A stretch of DNA of 64,000 nt from Berberis thunbergii (GCA_003290165.1 QNQO01000652.1:1-64000); one strand, 5' to 3'. Shown: positions 22,563 through 34,975, numbered from the stretch's first letter. The notes: generated by a model not told the origin, from the sequence alone. Numbers and translations are program-made.

Positions 22563-24758
22563 CACTATACAAATCCTCATTTATAGCATGTCAAAACCAC
22601 TATAACTGGATAAGATAGCGTTGTCAAACACGTTGTGTCAGGCGACACTATTAAAAGTCAGGCTCTGTGATAGCATTTGTGGAACTCTATTGTAACACCT
22701 TCTATAGCGCTTAAAAATGTAATTGTATAGTGTTAATCGTTGTTGTAACATTTATCATAGCGTTTAAAAATATTGTTACATACTTGTATACAGTTTTTTA
22801 AGAGTGTTATAAAATTAGTTAACCACAAAACTTTAAAAGTGCTAATAAGTATAGGGCAATTTTTTTTGCCCATTTGTTTTTAACTATGTTGGTATCATTT
22901 GCAATGTTCTACCTACTATTAAAAGTGCAAAAGTAAATAAAATCAAACAATGTAAGAAAATCTCATTTCTTGATAATCATACTAATTCAATACATAATAG
23001 AAACATAAGTACAATGTCAAACAAAATAAGTATTCTTCTTACATAACATATTCATATAGTATGAAAATATCATTTCTTCAAAGTAAATAAAATCTTCTTT
23101 CCCGCCATTTTCTTCTTCCTCATCATCACCTGCCATATAAATATAAAGATATATCACAAATCACGCAAGACAAAAACATCTTGCAATATATATTCACAAG
23201 GCCAAAATCAAAGCTATAACCATTGGAAAATCATAAAACAACGAAGCTATATAACCAAGTTGGTCTCCCTTATCTCTAATAAGTCTAAAGCAAGCTATTA
23301 AATAGTCTTTATCAGATGTCTAACATTGAATTAAACAAGACTAGTGAGTTGTAATGCCTAAGAATAGTACTTGATAAATTGTCACTTTAAAATGAAGTTA
23401 TATGGAAAAAAAAAACAAATCGAGATGTAGAGCTTACTCCCTGACATTGTTAAAACATACATGAATTATTTTTCAAACCAAGCATTATATATGCAAGACA
23501 ATAAAATCCAACTGGCTTGCAATAGATAAATAACATACTAGATTAAGTTCCGCATCTGTTGCTATTTAAACAACTTCACTTTTAGGCACCACTCCGACCT
23601 ATAAAAAACTGACAAAATCAGCTTCCACAAAACGTGGGAAAGAATGCACATAAACATAACTTTGAGGAAAAGTCTTGCACTTAAGATAACAATCAAAATT
23701 TTTTAACAAATAAGAATAACAAAAATTGCATAATAATGGGTGTTTACTTACTGTGTGGATGGACTTGGAAGGCTTGAGAGAGGTGTTGGTTACCTTGGCT
23801 CGTCGTGGAGGCTCTAGGTAACCAGAAAAGCATCGCGGGGAGGGAGGGCATGTTCTTACTATATGATATCATCCTTCTATGCAGGTCCTTGTTTTGATAA
23901 ATATTTACATTCACGACTTGGCTAATGACATTAACCCAACGTACAACCTTATAACATCTAGCGAAGACGTGCACTTTATGCACGTCCTCAATTTTTGTCA
24001 TTAAAAGCCTTATGTGTTGTAGTGTGTTCTGCTTAAGAACAAGCAAATAAGGAAATCATATTGTACACCTTTCTAACAATCATCCTCATTAACCATCCAT
24101 AATCAGAAACTTCATTACAATCTTGCAATACAAAAACTATGTAAGAAAAGCAAATCACTTTTGCAAAAAAAAGAAAAAAAAATTAAAAAATGGACCACAC
24201 AAAATTTGTAAAACATACCTTCTAGACATGTTGGGCATGCATCTTCATCTTCCGATGAAGCATGGAAGTAACCAACAACATTTGCCATCTTTGCTGATGG
24301 GTGTTTCAATAAGTCTTTGTCGAACCCATTCCATTTGTTTTAAGCATTTGATGTTTCTATACTTGCATAAGTATCACTAAACTTGCCATTTTGAAACAAT
24401 GTTATGTACTGCAGTAAGAATGGAAGGACTAGATTATCAAAAAGCACTTCCCATTACAAGTATTGGCGAAACTAACATTACCTTTAAAATAATATTATAT
24501 TTTCCAATAAATGAAAGCAAATGATATACCTATTACATCTCTAACAAACATTAGTTTATGATCAGAAAAATCTATCAATAACCAAACTGATGGATACTAC
24601 TAAACATCGTTGAGATATCAATAGTCCTTAAAGCAAACTCTCAAAACTAGAAATCTTCGTGCCATTCCAAGTAATTGCAGTGAAGCCAATAAAACTTGTA
24701 TGAGACTTGATATTTGTATAACATCAAAGCCTTAGGAGGACTCCAGTACAAAGTTTAC

Positions 24759-24877
24759 CTCAGGAAGTCTTTAACCTGATCGTCAAGATCCTTTATGCCA
24801 GTGGCCAATAAGAATAATCTTGTGTTTCTCCCTAGAAATGCAAGTAGTCCAAGGACAAAGAGATCCATCTCTAGATC
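24759..24877 (-). other. Captured exon, unidentified host protein (downstream exon)
   Basis: The minus strand has a good acceptor (CCAATTTTACAG), an open 119-bp frame containing MDLFVLGLLAFLGRNTRLFL and IKDLDDQVKDFLR, and a donor (GTAAAC). The hydrophobic run could be a membrane or buried helix. It reads in the same direction as the exon at 24,990-25,283, so both probably come from one host gene. I do not recognise the protein. Confidence 0.45.
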
Positions 24878-24989
24878 CTGTAAAATTGGGATTAAATGGT
24901 TATATAGTGCTAAGGATAGAAATGTAGCAACTTATCTCAACATTTAATAGCTTGGAGTTTCAGTTAATGAATCATAAAATAATCTGCCT

Positions 24990-25283
24990 ACTGCCTGCAT
25001 TTTAGAAATAACACCCTCCCAGTGGAAAGCTACAGTTAGCTTTTGTTGAGCCAAGCCAACCAAAAATGACCCTTCATGGTTTGCCTTATTAGGAAGAACC
25101 TTTGCACCAAAATGGGAGAGAAACCCTTGTTCAAATCTCGAATTTAATGCTAACTGATGCAATTCATCCATGGGAACAAGGCCATGTGACAAGTTCATGA
25201 GCTCCCTAACTACTTCAGAAATTGATAGTGTAAATAAGGGTCGTGAAATTCACTTTTTCACTGCTATGCAACACTTATGGAAA
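24990..25283 (-). pseudogene. Captured exon, unidentified host protein, split by copia insertion
   Basis: A minus-strand open frame contains LMNLSHGLVPMDELHQLALN and VAFHWEGVISKMQ. Going upstream, the frame passes one TGA stop near 25,240 and reaches the copia target duplication GAATG. It resumes beyond the copia at 28,882-28,890, where a strong acceptor (TTCATTGTTGTTGCAG) starts the exon. The exon was therefore continuous before the copia arrived. The 3' border is uncertain. The product is not recognised, but the composition and splice sites look like a real conserved plant protein. Confidence 0.5.
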
Positions 25284-25288
25284 GAATG

Positions 25289-25544
25289 TGACAAAATTAT
25301 GGCAAAAAACTCTCCCTTTTCATTCATTAATCAGAGATATAAATACCTCAGCAAACTTAGGAAACCAAAATACAATAGGAAACAAATACAATAGGAAACC
25401 TAACAATCGAAGGAAACAAATCACCAACCATAGGAAAGTCTTCCTAACCCCATAAAACTCTAACAGATATGCTTAAATAGGATAGAATATATTTTCCTAA
25501 TAAGAGGATATATTTTCCTAATAATAGAATATATTTTCCTAATA
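25289..25544 (-). repeat. Copia 3' LTR
   Basis: 256 bp, minus sense TATTAGGAAAATATATTC ... TTTTGTCA. A purine tract GAAGGGGG lies immediately upstream in minus sense (25,545-25,552). It contains a TATA-like TTTATATCTC followed by ATTAATGAATG. Confidence 0.8.
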
Positions 25545-25550
25545 CCCCCT

Positions 25551-27519
25551 TCAAGTTGGAGCATGAGGGTTAAAAATGACCAACTTGCCAAAGAGATAAT
25601 CGAACTGCGATTTGTCCAAAGCCTTTGTGAAAATGTCGGCCAACTGATCAGTCATCGGCAAATAAGAAGGAGCAATAAGACCATCCTGAATAGCATCACG
25701 AACGAAGTGACAATCAATTTCAATATGCTTCGTATGTTCATGAAATACAGGATTCTGCACAATGTATATTGCAGATTGACTATCACAAAAGAGGGGAACA
25801 ACCTTGGGATGAAGTACCCCCAAAATCAATAATAAACCTTTCAACCATTTCAACTCACACATTATTGCCGCCATAGAATGATATTCCGCCTCAGCCAAAG
25901 TACGAGAAATTGTATGTTGCTTCTTAGTTTTCCAAGCAATCGGAGAATGGCCCAAAACACCAACCACCCCCCGTCAGGGACCTCCGAGTAATAGGACAAG
26001 CAGCCCAATCAGAATCACACCAATATGTCAAAACAATTCACTATCCGAGCGCAGTAGAATACCGTAACTCGGAGTACCTTTCAAATATCGGGCAACTCGT
26101 AATGCAGCATCCCAATGCTCCTGTCTTGGTTGCTGCATAACTGAGATAGCACATGAATCGAGTACGTCAAATCAGGATGAGTGACCGCCAAATAGACCAA
26201 ATGCCCCACCAAACGCCTATACGACTCAGGATCCGAGAGAAGATAACCCGTGGCACACGCCAATTGATGGTTTTGTTAGATTGGAGACATAGCAGGCTTT
26301 GAACCCAAGAGACCCACCTCCGAAATAATATCAAGTGCATATTTACGTTGACAAAGAAACAACCATGCAGAGCTGCGGGCAACCTCAATACCAAGGAAGT
26401 ATTTAAGAACCTCTAGGTTCTTCATATGAAAACAGAAGCTAATGTATTCTTTAAAAAGAGTCAAAGCAGCAGAATCATTCCCAGAGAGTATCAAATCATC
26501 AACATACACGAACACATTAATTTGAACAGACCCCTTTGTATAAGTAAAAAGGGAATAATCAGAATAGGACTGTAAAAAACCATACCCTTTTAAAGCTGAC
26601 ACGAGCTTAGCAAACCAACATCTAGGAGCCTGTTTCAATCCATATAAAGATTTACGCAACCGACATACCAAACCAGGTTCATCAGATGTAAAGCCAGGAG
26701 GGAGTTTCATATAGACCTCCTCATCTAGATCCCCGTGCAGGAAAGCATTGTGTACATCAATCTGATGCAACTCCCAATTTTTATAAGCCGCAATCACAAG
26801 GAATGCACGAACAATCGTCATCTTTGCCACCGGAGCACATGTCTCGTCATAATCTATCCTTTCGGTTTGATGATTACTGAAAACAACTAAACGAGCCTTC
26901 AATCTCTCAATACTAGCATCAGATTTGTACTTTATTTTATACAACCATTGACTACCAAGAGCCTTCTTATCTGAAGGTAACTTTTCCATAGTCTACGTCC
27001 CATTGTCTTCCAAGGCCCGCATCTCTGCTTGCATAGTGGCGCGCCACCCTGCATCTTTTACAGCCTCCTTAAAAGATTGTGGCTCTTTTACTGTTGTATT
27101 AGCTGCAATAAAATTTCGGTGTTTCATAGAAAATCTGTCACAACTAACATAATGTGCTATAGGATAAGGCGTACCTGAGGGAGGTGAAGATGTAGAAGCA
27201 AGTGAAGCGGAGGATGAACTATTTTCTTCACTGTAGTATGTGTAACAAAGTCACGGAGCTTAACCAATGAAAACTTTTCCCGAAAGCCACGACCTAAAGG
27301 CTTGCTTGTCGGAGCATCTCCCGACACTGCCGCCCTTGAATCATGCGTATGAGAAGGCGTAGGCAAAGCCCGTTGCTGCGGTGTAGGGAGCACGGGCTGC
27401 AAAGGCATGGCGGTGGGTTGTGTTGTGGCTTGCGACTGCTGGTCTGGAGCAGACCTGGGCGTGGGAGGTCGTACCTGCGGCACCTCCTCATCATTCTCTA
27501 AAAAATCAGTAAAATCCAC
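25551..27519 (-). pseudogene. Copia pol 3' half: linker, reverse transcriptase, RNase H
   Basis: The minus-strand frames run in order: a Pro/Gln-rich integrase-RT linker (27,519-27,157), the RT domain (26,989-26,276) with the QIDVHNAFLHGDLDEEVYM block, FVYVDDLILSG catalytic box and FLGIEVA, the connecting part with YRRLVGHLVYLAVTHPDL (26,263-26,081), then RNase H with AEAEYHSMA and ADIFTKAL (25,967-25,551). All are canonical Ty1/copia motifs. Frameshifts separate the frames, but the 237-residue RT stretch is continuous, suggesting a fairly young insertion. Confidence 0.88.
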
Positions 27520-27529
27520 AACCCCCTTT

Positions 27530-28747
27530 CATTCAGATCACCATGGATGTCATTGCAAGGTCTGCTCACACTGCCACAAGACGGGTCATGATGACACCAC
27601 CTGCTTTGAGCTGCACGACACTCCAGACTGGTTCATTGAGAAGTATGGGTCTAAAGGTGTGACGAAGGGGGCTGCTATGCGTGACAAACAAGCCACTGCT
27701 GCGCCACTTGCTGCTGGACGTGGCCGCGGAAACGTCAAGGCCAACAAGGCCACATCTAACCAGGCACTGATCGTTCAACCCGGTTCTTTGTCGGCTGCAC
27801 CTCTACAAGGTTTTTCTGCCGAACAGTGCAGGCTCTTATGGCCGTTTTCGACACTCCTCAACCTCCCCCTAATCGGTTGAATGGTAAGTGGATTATTGAT
27901 ACTGGGTGCTCCAATCATGTTACAGGAGATTTGACGTATTTGTCGGATTTAAGAAATGTGACTCTCTGTTCTGTTGGTCTCTCGGATGGTCAGAACGTTG
28001 TTGCATTGAAGGAAGGACTTGTCAAACTTACTGACAAAATTATTCTTAAACATGTTCTTTATGTTCCAAAATTAAACTGTAACTTAATTTCAGCTTCACA
28101 ATTGAGTAATGATATAAATTGTGAATTCATAACTAACTCTGACTTGTGTGCTATCCAGGACTGATACACGAGGGAGGTGATTGGAACGGGTGATAGAAGG
28201 GATGGACTATACTACTTACGGGAGGAGACAAAGGTGAAAGCAATTTCGATTGCTGCTTCGACTTCTTTGGAGCTATGGCATAACAGATTGGGTCATCCTT
28301 CCGAGAAAGTAGTGAAGTTGCTTCCTTTTCTCAGCAATTCTAGTGGTAACTTGAATAAAGCATGTGAAGTTTGTCATCATGCTAAACATTCTAGGGATAG
28401 TTTTCCGTTAAGTGAAAATAAATCTACTAGAATTTTTGAGTTAGTACATTGTGATTTATGGGGGCCATATGATACACCCTTGTCTTGTGGTGTTCACTAT
28501 TTTTTGACACTAGTGGACGATTTCTCCCGCGCTGTGTGAGTTTATCTGTTAATTGATAAAACAGAGGTTTTTAAAATGTTTATGTCCTTTATTGCTATGA
28601 TTGATAGACAATTTTCTCAGAAATTAAAGATTGTTCATAGTGATAATGGAACTGAATTTTATTGCCTAAAGGATTATTTTTTGGTCAATGGAATATTGTT
28701 TCACACTTCTTGTGTGGGTACTCCTCAACAAAATGGCTGGGTAGAAA
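27530..28747 (+). pseudogene. Copia 5' half, inverted: zinc knuckle, protease, integrase core
   Basis: The plus strand shows a CCHC zinc knuckle (CSHCHKTGHDDTTC), the protease site WIIDTGCSNHVTG at about 27,890, the GAG-pre-integrase block LWHNRLGHPSEKVV at about 28,270, and the integrase core with DLWGPY, VHSDNGTEF and GTPQQNGWVERK, so all three DDE residues can be seen. It stops abruptly at 28,747 by fusing to LTR sequence that reads the opposite way. The first part of gag and the end of integrase are missing. Confidence 0.85.
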
Positions 28748-28881
28748 GGAAACAAATCACCAGCCATAGGAAAGTCTTCCTAACCCCATAAAACTCTAAC
28801 ATATATTCTTAAAATATGATAGAATATATTTACCTAATAAGAGGATATATTTTCCTAATAATAGAATATATTTTCTAAATA
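28748..28881 (-). repeat. Copia 5' LTR, truncated
   Basis: 134 bp matching the first half of the LTR at 25,289-25,544 (minus sense). It is cut where AGGAAACA is common to the LTR and the integrase, a microhomology at the inversion breakpoint. Confidence 0.8.
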
Positions 28882-29812
28882 GAATGACAACTGCAACAAC
28901 AATGAATGTTTTTGTGCTCAGATTATTAGTCATGGTGAATTACACAGAAAAAATTGCATTTATTACATACGAGAAAATTTGGACTTGGAATGATTGTTAG
29001 TCGGTTATTAGAAGTAGAAACCCAAACAAATGGGTTGATTTATAATATAGATAGACTTATCCAAAAATAACTCACTAATCATAAATGACATATAGTAATA
29101 TTAAGAAAGAAAAAAAAATCAAGATTATGTTAACAAACATCTCTGCTGTTTTGCAGACCACCTCTTGAATGATGGAAGGAAAAATCCTGTTAGAAGTGGC
29201 AATTTCAGTATTTTATTCCATTTAACTAACAAAAAAAATCTGTAATTACATTGATCAGCAATAGTTACATCACACTTGGGTATTTCAACATTATTAATCT
29301 TCCATTTAATGGTCACTATATAAGAAACACTCTAAACCCCAAACCAAATCTGGAAATGATGACAATGAACACATAAAAATCTACAGACATAACTAGACAT
29401 ACTATACTGAACTATTATGTGAGATATAAATGAACTTGTCTTTTACTCATAAAAGACCACATATCTGATTTGGATTACTCATACCAAAACCCTAAAAAAG
29501 AAATACCCCTTTTACTATAAAATCTACATGAAATGTATCCATTAACTCCTACCAAAACATCTCAACACATAAACAATCAAACCAAACACACAGAGATGGA
29601 ATGAATTTTTGTTATTTTAAACCAAATCGAAAAGGGGAAATGGAATGAATTGTTGTGATTTTAACCCAAATCGAAAAGGGGAAAACATGGGGTCAAAGAA
29701 AAACATGTAAAATCGATGAAATAAACAAAGCCCATAACACAAAAAGGGGATTTCGATGAAGGAAACTCACCCATATTTGTTGTTGGTGAAACACGAGAGA
29801 TTATGTAATTTG
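28882..29812. other. Continuation of captured-gene sequence or unassigned
   Basis: 28,882-28,890 is the start of the exon split by the copia (acceptor at 28,891-28,906). The rest is AT-rich and intron-like, with a near repeat of TGGAATGAATT..TTGT.ATTTTAA.CCAAATCGAAAAGGGGAAA at about 29,597-29,685. No CACTA right end is visible. Confidence 0.4.
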
Positions 29813-30995
29813 CTACGTGCGGATGATGATGGCGTGGGAGTCTAGTCAGTGCTCTTACGCCTAATGATGATGACTTGCCAAGAGATCATTGATCTTTTAC
29901 AGACAATGATCGCCGAACCTAACCAGGTAAGCTTAGTCAGTTCCGACTGATGATGACGACTTATGGTTCATCCCGACACTCTACTGCGTACGGATGACGA
30001 TGGCCTAGGAAATGGAAGTCTAGTCAGCGCTCTTACGCTAGATGACGATGACTCACCAAGGGATCATTGCTCTTCTATAGACAATGATCGTTGAACCTAA
30101 CCAGGTAAGCTTCGTTCTGACTAATGACGATGGCTTCTGGTGCAACCGACGCCTAGTTCGATGCGCACGACTGTCGATGGCTTAGGAAGTAAGAGTCTAG
30201 TCAGCGCTCTCATGCCTGATGACGATGACTAGCCATAAATCATTGCCTCACATGCGGATGGTGATCATTGAACCTGATCAGGTAAGCTTAGTCAGTGACA
30301 ACTGATGACAATAGCTTCTGGTCAATTCCCAACTCTATAGCTCGTTCCACGCGGGTGTAGATAGGGTTGGAAGGTGGGAGCCTAGTCAGTTCCAACTGAT
30401 GTCGATGGCTAGCCACTGAACCACTGCTCTTTTATTGATCATGGTCGCCAAATTTCTAACTCCCAAATATGTAGCTCAATCCACGCGGGTGTAGATGGTT
30501 TGGAAGGTGGGAGCCTAGTTAGTTCCAACTGATGTCGACGACTTTCCAGGGGACTACCGCTCTTATACAAACCATGGTCATCAAATTTCCATTTACCAAA
30601 TCTGTAGCTCGCTCCACGCGGGTGTAGATGGTTTGGAAGGTGGGAGCCTAGACAGTTCTGGCTGATGTCCACGGCTTGCCACGAGATCACTTCTCTTCTA
30701 TAAACCATGGTCGTCAAATTTCCAACTCCCAAATCTGTAGCTCGCTCCACGCGGGGTGTTGCTGTTTTGGAAGGTGGGAGCCTAGTCTGTTCCAACTGAT
30801 GTCGACGGATTGCCACGAGACCACTACTCTTTTACAAATCATGGTCATCGAATTTTCAACTCCCAAATCTGTAATCGCCCCACGCGGGTGTAGGTGGTTT
30901 GGAAGGTGGGAGCCTAATTAGTTCCGACTGATGTCGATGGCTTTCCACGGGATCACTATTCTTCTACATACCATGGTCACAAATTTTATTATATC
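29813..30995 (+). repeat. Tandem array in Tat gypsy 3' region (178-bp and 133-bp monomers)
   Basis: Two related sub-arrays. The first has about three units of ~178 bp (GTCTAGTCAG..GCTCT(T/C)A at about 29,840, 30,018 and 30,195). The second has five units of ~133 bp (GGAAGGTGGGAGCCTA at about 30,369, 30,502, 30,635, 30,769 and 30,901). Both contain GATG(A/T)CGA(T/C)GGCTT-like blocks. The shorter unit also occurs twice at 8.93-9.24 kb in the other Tat copy. Satellite-like arrays at this place, between pol and the 3' LTR, are a known feature of Tat elements. Confidence 0.88.
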
Positions 30996-31376
30996 TCAAT
31001 CAACATCTTCACGCCTGCATGGGATGGCGTCCCATAATCAGCAATGGCCCCTTAAGCCGACCCAAAAACTAGTCTGCTAAGCACAAATAAATGCTACACA
31101 GGGAGCAGCCCGAGCTTACAAAACCTAATTTTGGCCAAGCGTTCTTGCCAACAATCGCATTCGATGGTCCAATGTATAAGTTGAGCCTCTGACGACTTAC
31201 CTCGAGGATGAGTTACAGTCTGGGTAAAGTAATCTACAACAAACCGTCCACAACTTACAAAATGATGACTACTGTGCATAACTACACAATGGCACGACAA
31301 TATAAGATAAACTAGCAAAGTTACACCATGTTTCTTTCATTAAAAGTTTTGTTTTGTTATGAAAAAAACATTGCAA

Positions 31377-33173
31377 CTATTTTGGAGAAACGATAGGGGA
31401 CAAAATGACTTCCTCAACAGTCTTTCTCAAAGAGTTAAGACTTTCTTCCAAGATAATAGTCCCGAAAGCAGCCTTTTTTATAATAGGAAAAATCGAGGTT
31501 AAGACCATGGCGCTATTCTTTTATACGCTCCAGAAGTTCCAGCCTACCCCTAATGACTTCCGATGACACTTGCAGCTTCTGTCCCGAAGCCTCAAAATCC
31601 ACCGTGCCCACCAATGAGGCGTACTGAGAATGTTCTTTTGCCAATAAGTGTTCTATTTCACGAACGCGGCGAAGTCCCTCAGCAACTTTTGACTCGAGTT
31701 GGCGTCGTATAACAGTCCATTCGGTTTCGACCTGTCAACAATTTGAGCTTGTAGTTCAGATGACCAATTATCCACCACACCTTCTAGGCGCTTCAACTCA
31801 GCACGAGCCCGCTCCAGCTCCGTAGAAACTAGGTCAACTTTAATCCACTTCAGTTCGGTTTTTACAGCAACCAATTATGCTTCAAACACAGGCGTCGTGG
31901 TCCATGTAACCCCCAAGTCCACAACAACATGGAAGACCTATAGTTTGTTGGTCAAGGAATCAACCCAATGGAAAGCATCTGAATATGACATCCGCAGGTC
32001 TGCAAAAATCTTCTCCAAAGCAAACACTCTCCTAAGAGCATGGAAATGCAACACAATAGGATCATGTGACTCAGTAGAGCAAACCGCCGACAGGGCCCAT
32101 GGTGACTCATGACGACAACCATTGGTCCAATACGCTCCCCCTATAAACCAACAGGATACAAAAAGATCCAGCGAGAGACTATGATCCCTCGTTCATACTT
32201 TGCTATAGTTGCCTCCTTCTCTATTAAGGTTGGCGGCTCAAAAGAGGTGGCAATCAGTTTAGCGGGTCGCTCCCTCTTAGGGAGAACAATAAGGGACATG
32301 CTCGCCTCCAACTCAGCCAGCCTCGATGGACTAGGCATAACCAGGCTTCTCTTCCTTGAACAACGACCTTCGACCTCATCAATCGGTGAGCTAAGTACAG
32401 TAGGGGCCTCGCAAGAACATACGAACAACTCACTCTGTGCGACGTTGCTCGACATTATAACCTCCTCAACAGACATCAATGGGAGTTCATTAAACCCCTT
32501 TTCTATCGACTCTTCTTCACTTGTAAGGATCGGGGTTGAAAACTTTTCTGGAAAAAAACAAAGCATAAGACTAGCACTATATCCGAAATTCGAGATGGAA
32601 AGACGATGACACGGTACTTACTAAGATCGATGTGGAAGAATCTAGGGACCCGACGTCCCCCCAACTTGAAGTATGGGAAACTCACTGAAGCTAGAAACCA
32701 ATACTTCTGCCAAGGCTCAATATCATCGGCTACAAAATGCAAGCAACAAAGAGTGTTCAGCACAGAAGCACCTCTAGAATCCAGTCGAGTGGCGGTCAAG
32801 CATTGAATTATCGACGGGGTTAAGCGAAAGACAACATCATTCGCTCTGATAAAGGTCACAATCAAAACCTTAAAACCGCTCGAAGCCAACTGAGTAGGGG
32901 GCATACGGAGAAAAAGAAAGAAAAGCCAAATGTCATCCAACACTGAGAACCAGAGTCCAGATTCAAACATACCCCGGTGTTGTCCATATACCCCTGTGGG
33001 GGTGTAGCCGGAGTCCGAATCGTGAACACGGGGAAAAGCTCCAAATCTTCGAGAATGTGATACAAACCCCGAAGACTAATTAACTTGGTTTCATCAATCG
33101 AGCTATCTTCGAAGAGCTTGTGTCAAGTATAAGACAACTTTTGTGTGGGAGTAAGTTCGACGTTAGCTACCAT
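31377..33173 (-). pseudogene. Antisense ORF of Tat gypsy element, second copy
   Basis: Homologous to 6744-8575 but on the minus strand, because this element lies in plus orientation. It begins MVANVELTPTQKLSY, then has a stop where the other copy reads TCHKLFE. The main open pieces are 33,065-32,862, 32,970-32,503, 32,566-32,141 and 31,874-31,653. The coiled-coil part (TELERARAELKRLEGVVDN) is preserved. The distance from its start to the 3' LTR (about 290 bp) matches the other copy. Confidence 0.65.
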
Positions 33174-33460
33174 TGAAGGAAAGTGCAAATCAAACTTTGT
33201 AAAGGACATTCACTCAAAAGAAAAAGAAGCAGAGACAAGACGATGCCTCAGAAAAAGTGAAAAAACTCTACATTGAAGCAATGGCTGTTTATAAAGAGCA
33301 TGAAATCATACCTCTTTTTCTTGAGTAGTCACGTATTCTTTAATGCTATGTGCCACTCGAGATGATGCTTTAGATTCAATCATTACGACGGTACAGTTAC
33401 TTTTCAGAGAATTAGTGGACCGACTAAACTCCTTAGTAACTCGGGGGAGGGGGCGGCTAA

Positions 33461-33627
33461 TGATACACCTAAATGTCCTTCCATCTACATTGTACACGTG
33501 TCATGATGATCTCTAAAAATAACAGGCCTAAGCATCAATCTAGCATTGATCAGACCCAAACGTCTATAAGCCTACGCAGTGCAATCTGCCAGTTGACCCA
33601 AATTATTATGTCCTGCTAAGTTCACAA
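33461..33627 (+). repeat. Tat gypsy 3' LTR, truncated
   Basis: It starts TGATACACCTAAATGTCC right after a purine tract (CGGGGGAGGGGGCGG). It follows the 17,347 LTR for about 167 bp (TGTCCTGCTAAG), then diverges. It is the 3' LTR of the element whose 5' LTR is at 17,347, or of a second copy in the same orientation. Confidence 0.75.
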
Positions 33628-34975
33628 AATCGGGGCAGATATCCGTTTATTGAGCATTATTACTGAAATACCCTTATTTACATATTCTAAAATCCCAAAT
33701 CTATGGAGTTATCCCTTACTCCCCTCTTGTTTATCGCATCATAGTTAGATATCTGTCTCAATCAAGACAAAACATTAGAGGTAACATTACAAATATTTCT
33801 ATCTCGATCGACCTCTAATGTGAAAAACTCTCAAAGAAGCACTTCACTGATAAACTTCTATGAGTGCTTCCTCTTTTTCATTCTTCATTTTTGTCTCGAT
33901 CAACCTCTCCCCTCCGTCATCACAGAGATCTCGATCACGGCGAACCTCCATTCTTATTCTTCTTGATCCCCCTCCTCCTTGTGATGGGAAGTCACAATGG
34001 TGACTCGTGATTGGTGGTGAGTCATTTACTGTAAAGTTGTGAACATTCGTTCACTATAAAGGTGCTCATTTCCCCTCCTTGGATTCCACATTCGACTGTG
34101 AACATTTGTTCATTGTAAAACTACTCAGTTATTCTCCCGTTCTTTCTTACTAGTGGTGAGTCGTCATTATGGACTGGTGGTGGTGGGATCTGTGGACTGG
34201 TGGGGTGGGATTTGTTGGTAGTGGTGGGATCTGACAGGCCCTAGTCTCCCATTGATCTTTTGAATAACTCCAACTACATCGCCTTGTTCCCGCAGTGATG
34301 CAATGAAGAAAAGTGGTATTTGTCCTTCCACTGTAGAGACTCACATAGGCCTCCACACCCATATGTTTTTTGGTTATCACCAGTTTGGTTTCCTTCTCGT
34401 CTACACCATTGGCAACCAAGTCATCGATCATTGCTCATTGTCTTTCGTCTTCTCCATCCATGGCACTATTGTAAAACACTAGAAAACACTCAGAGAGAAG
34501 TTGAATCGCTTTGGAGAGGAGGACAAAAAAAACTACATTCACTTTGTGGTGGTGGTGGGATCTGTGGTAAATGAGTATCTTGGGGAGTATGGGCGGATAT
34601 CCGCCACTTCGTGTGGATCAGGGATGGTTTTTAGAAAAAAAAACATAAACGGTTATTCGAGGCGGATTAGAGATCCATAATCCATGACGAGGGACAAATT
34701 TTCCCAAATCCTTCCCAATCTGTCCCATTGTCATCCCTAGACCCGTTTGCTTGTTTTGTGGCAAATAGGCGCACCCACATCTGGGTGCAAGTGGTGTTGT
34801 TGTTGTTGTTGTTGTTGGTGGTGCAGTTATTGCTGAGTTGTCAATGCTTGCTTTTCGGATGGTGAATTAGCCCATTTTATTGGAATGTCTGCATGAAATT
34901 TTAAGTTAATTTTTTTGAAAACAATTTAGGGTTGTGTCGCAGCTTGGTTTTTGATATATTTCGGTGTCGAAAATC
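33628..34975. other. Unassigned sequence with (GTT)n
   Basis: No gene recognised. It contains GTGAACATT.GTTCA.TGTAAA repeats (34,039-34,120), GGTGGTGGGATCTGTGG-type phrases (34,145-34,570), and a (GTT)n run at 34,796-34,820. It may include the leader of the copia gag that starts at 34,976. Confidence 0.4.

Larger units (their letters stand above)
22563..25283 (-). mobile_element. CACTA-derived segment with captured exons (left end present)
   Basis: It starts CACTATACAAATCCTCATTTATAGC, homologous to the inverted end at 4582, followed by TATAGCG-type subterminal motifs to about 22,800. It is inserted in gypsy integrase directly after GCA. It contains the segment shared with 4583-4830 and host-like exons on the minus strand at 24,759-25,283, and is itself split by a copia element at 25,289-28,881. 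A right-hand end was not found; the segment may continue to about 29,810. No transposase domain is recognisable. Confidence 0.65.
25289..28881 (-). mobile_element. Ty1/copia element with inverted 5' half
   Basis: It is bounded by the 5-bp duplication GAATG (25,284-25,288 and 28,882-28,886). Both LTR pieces have the same orientation (minus), so it was one minus-strand insertion. The 3' half (integrase linker, RT, RNase H; 27,519 down to 25,551) is in the expected orientation. The 5' half (gag zinc knuckle, protease, integrase; 27,530-28,747) is on the plus strand. The 5' LTR keeps only its first ~135 bp. The element cannot transpose. Confidence 0.85.
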
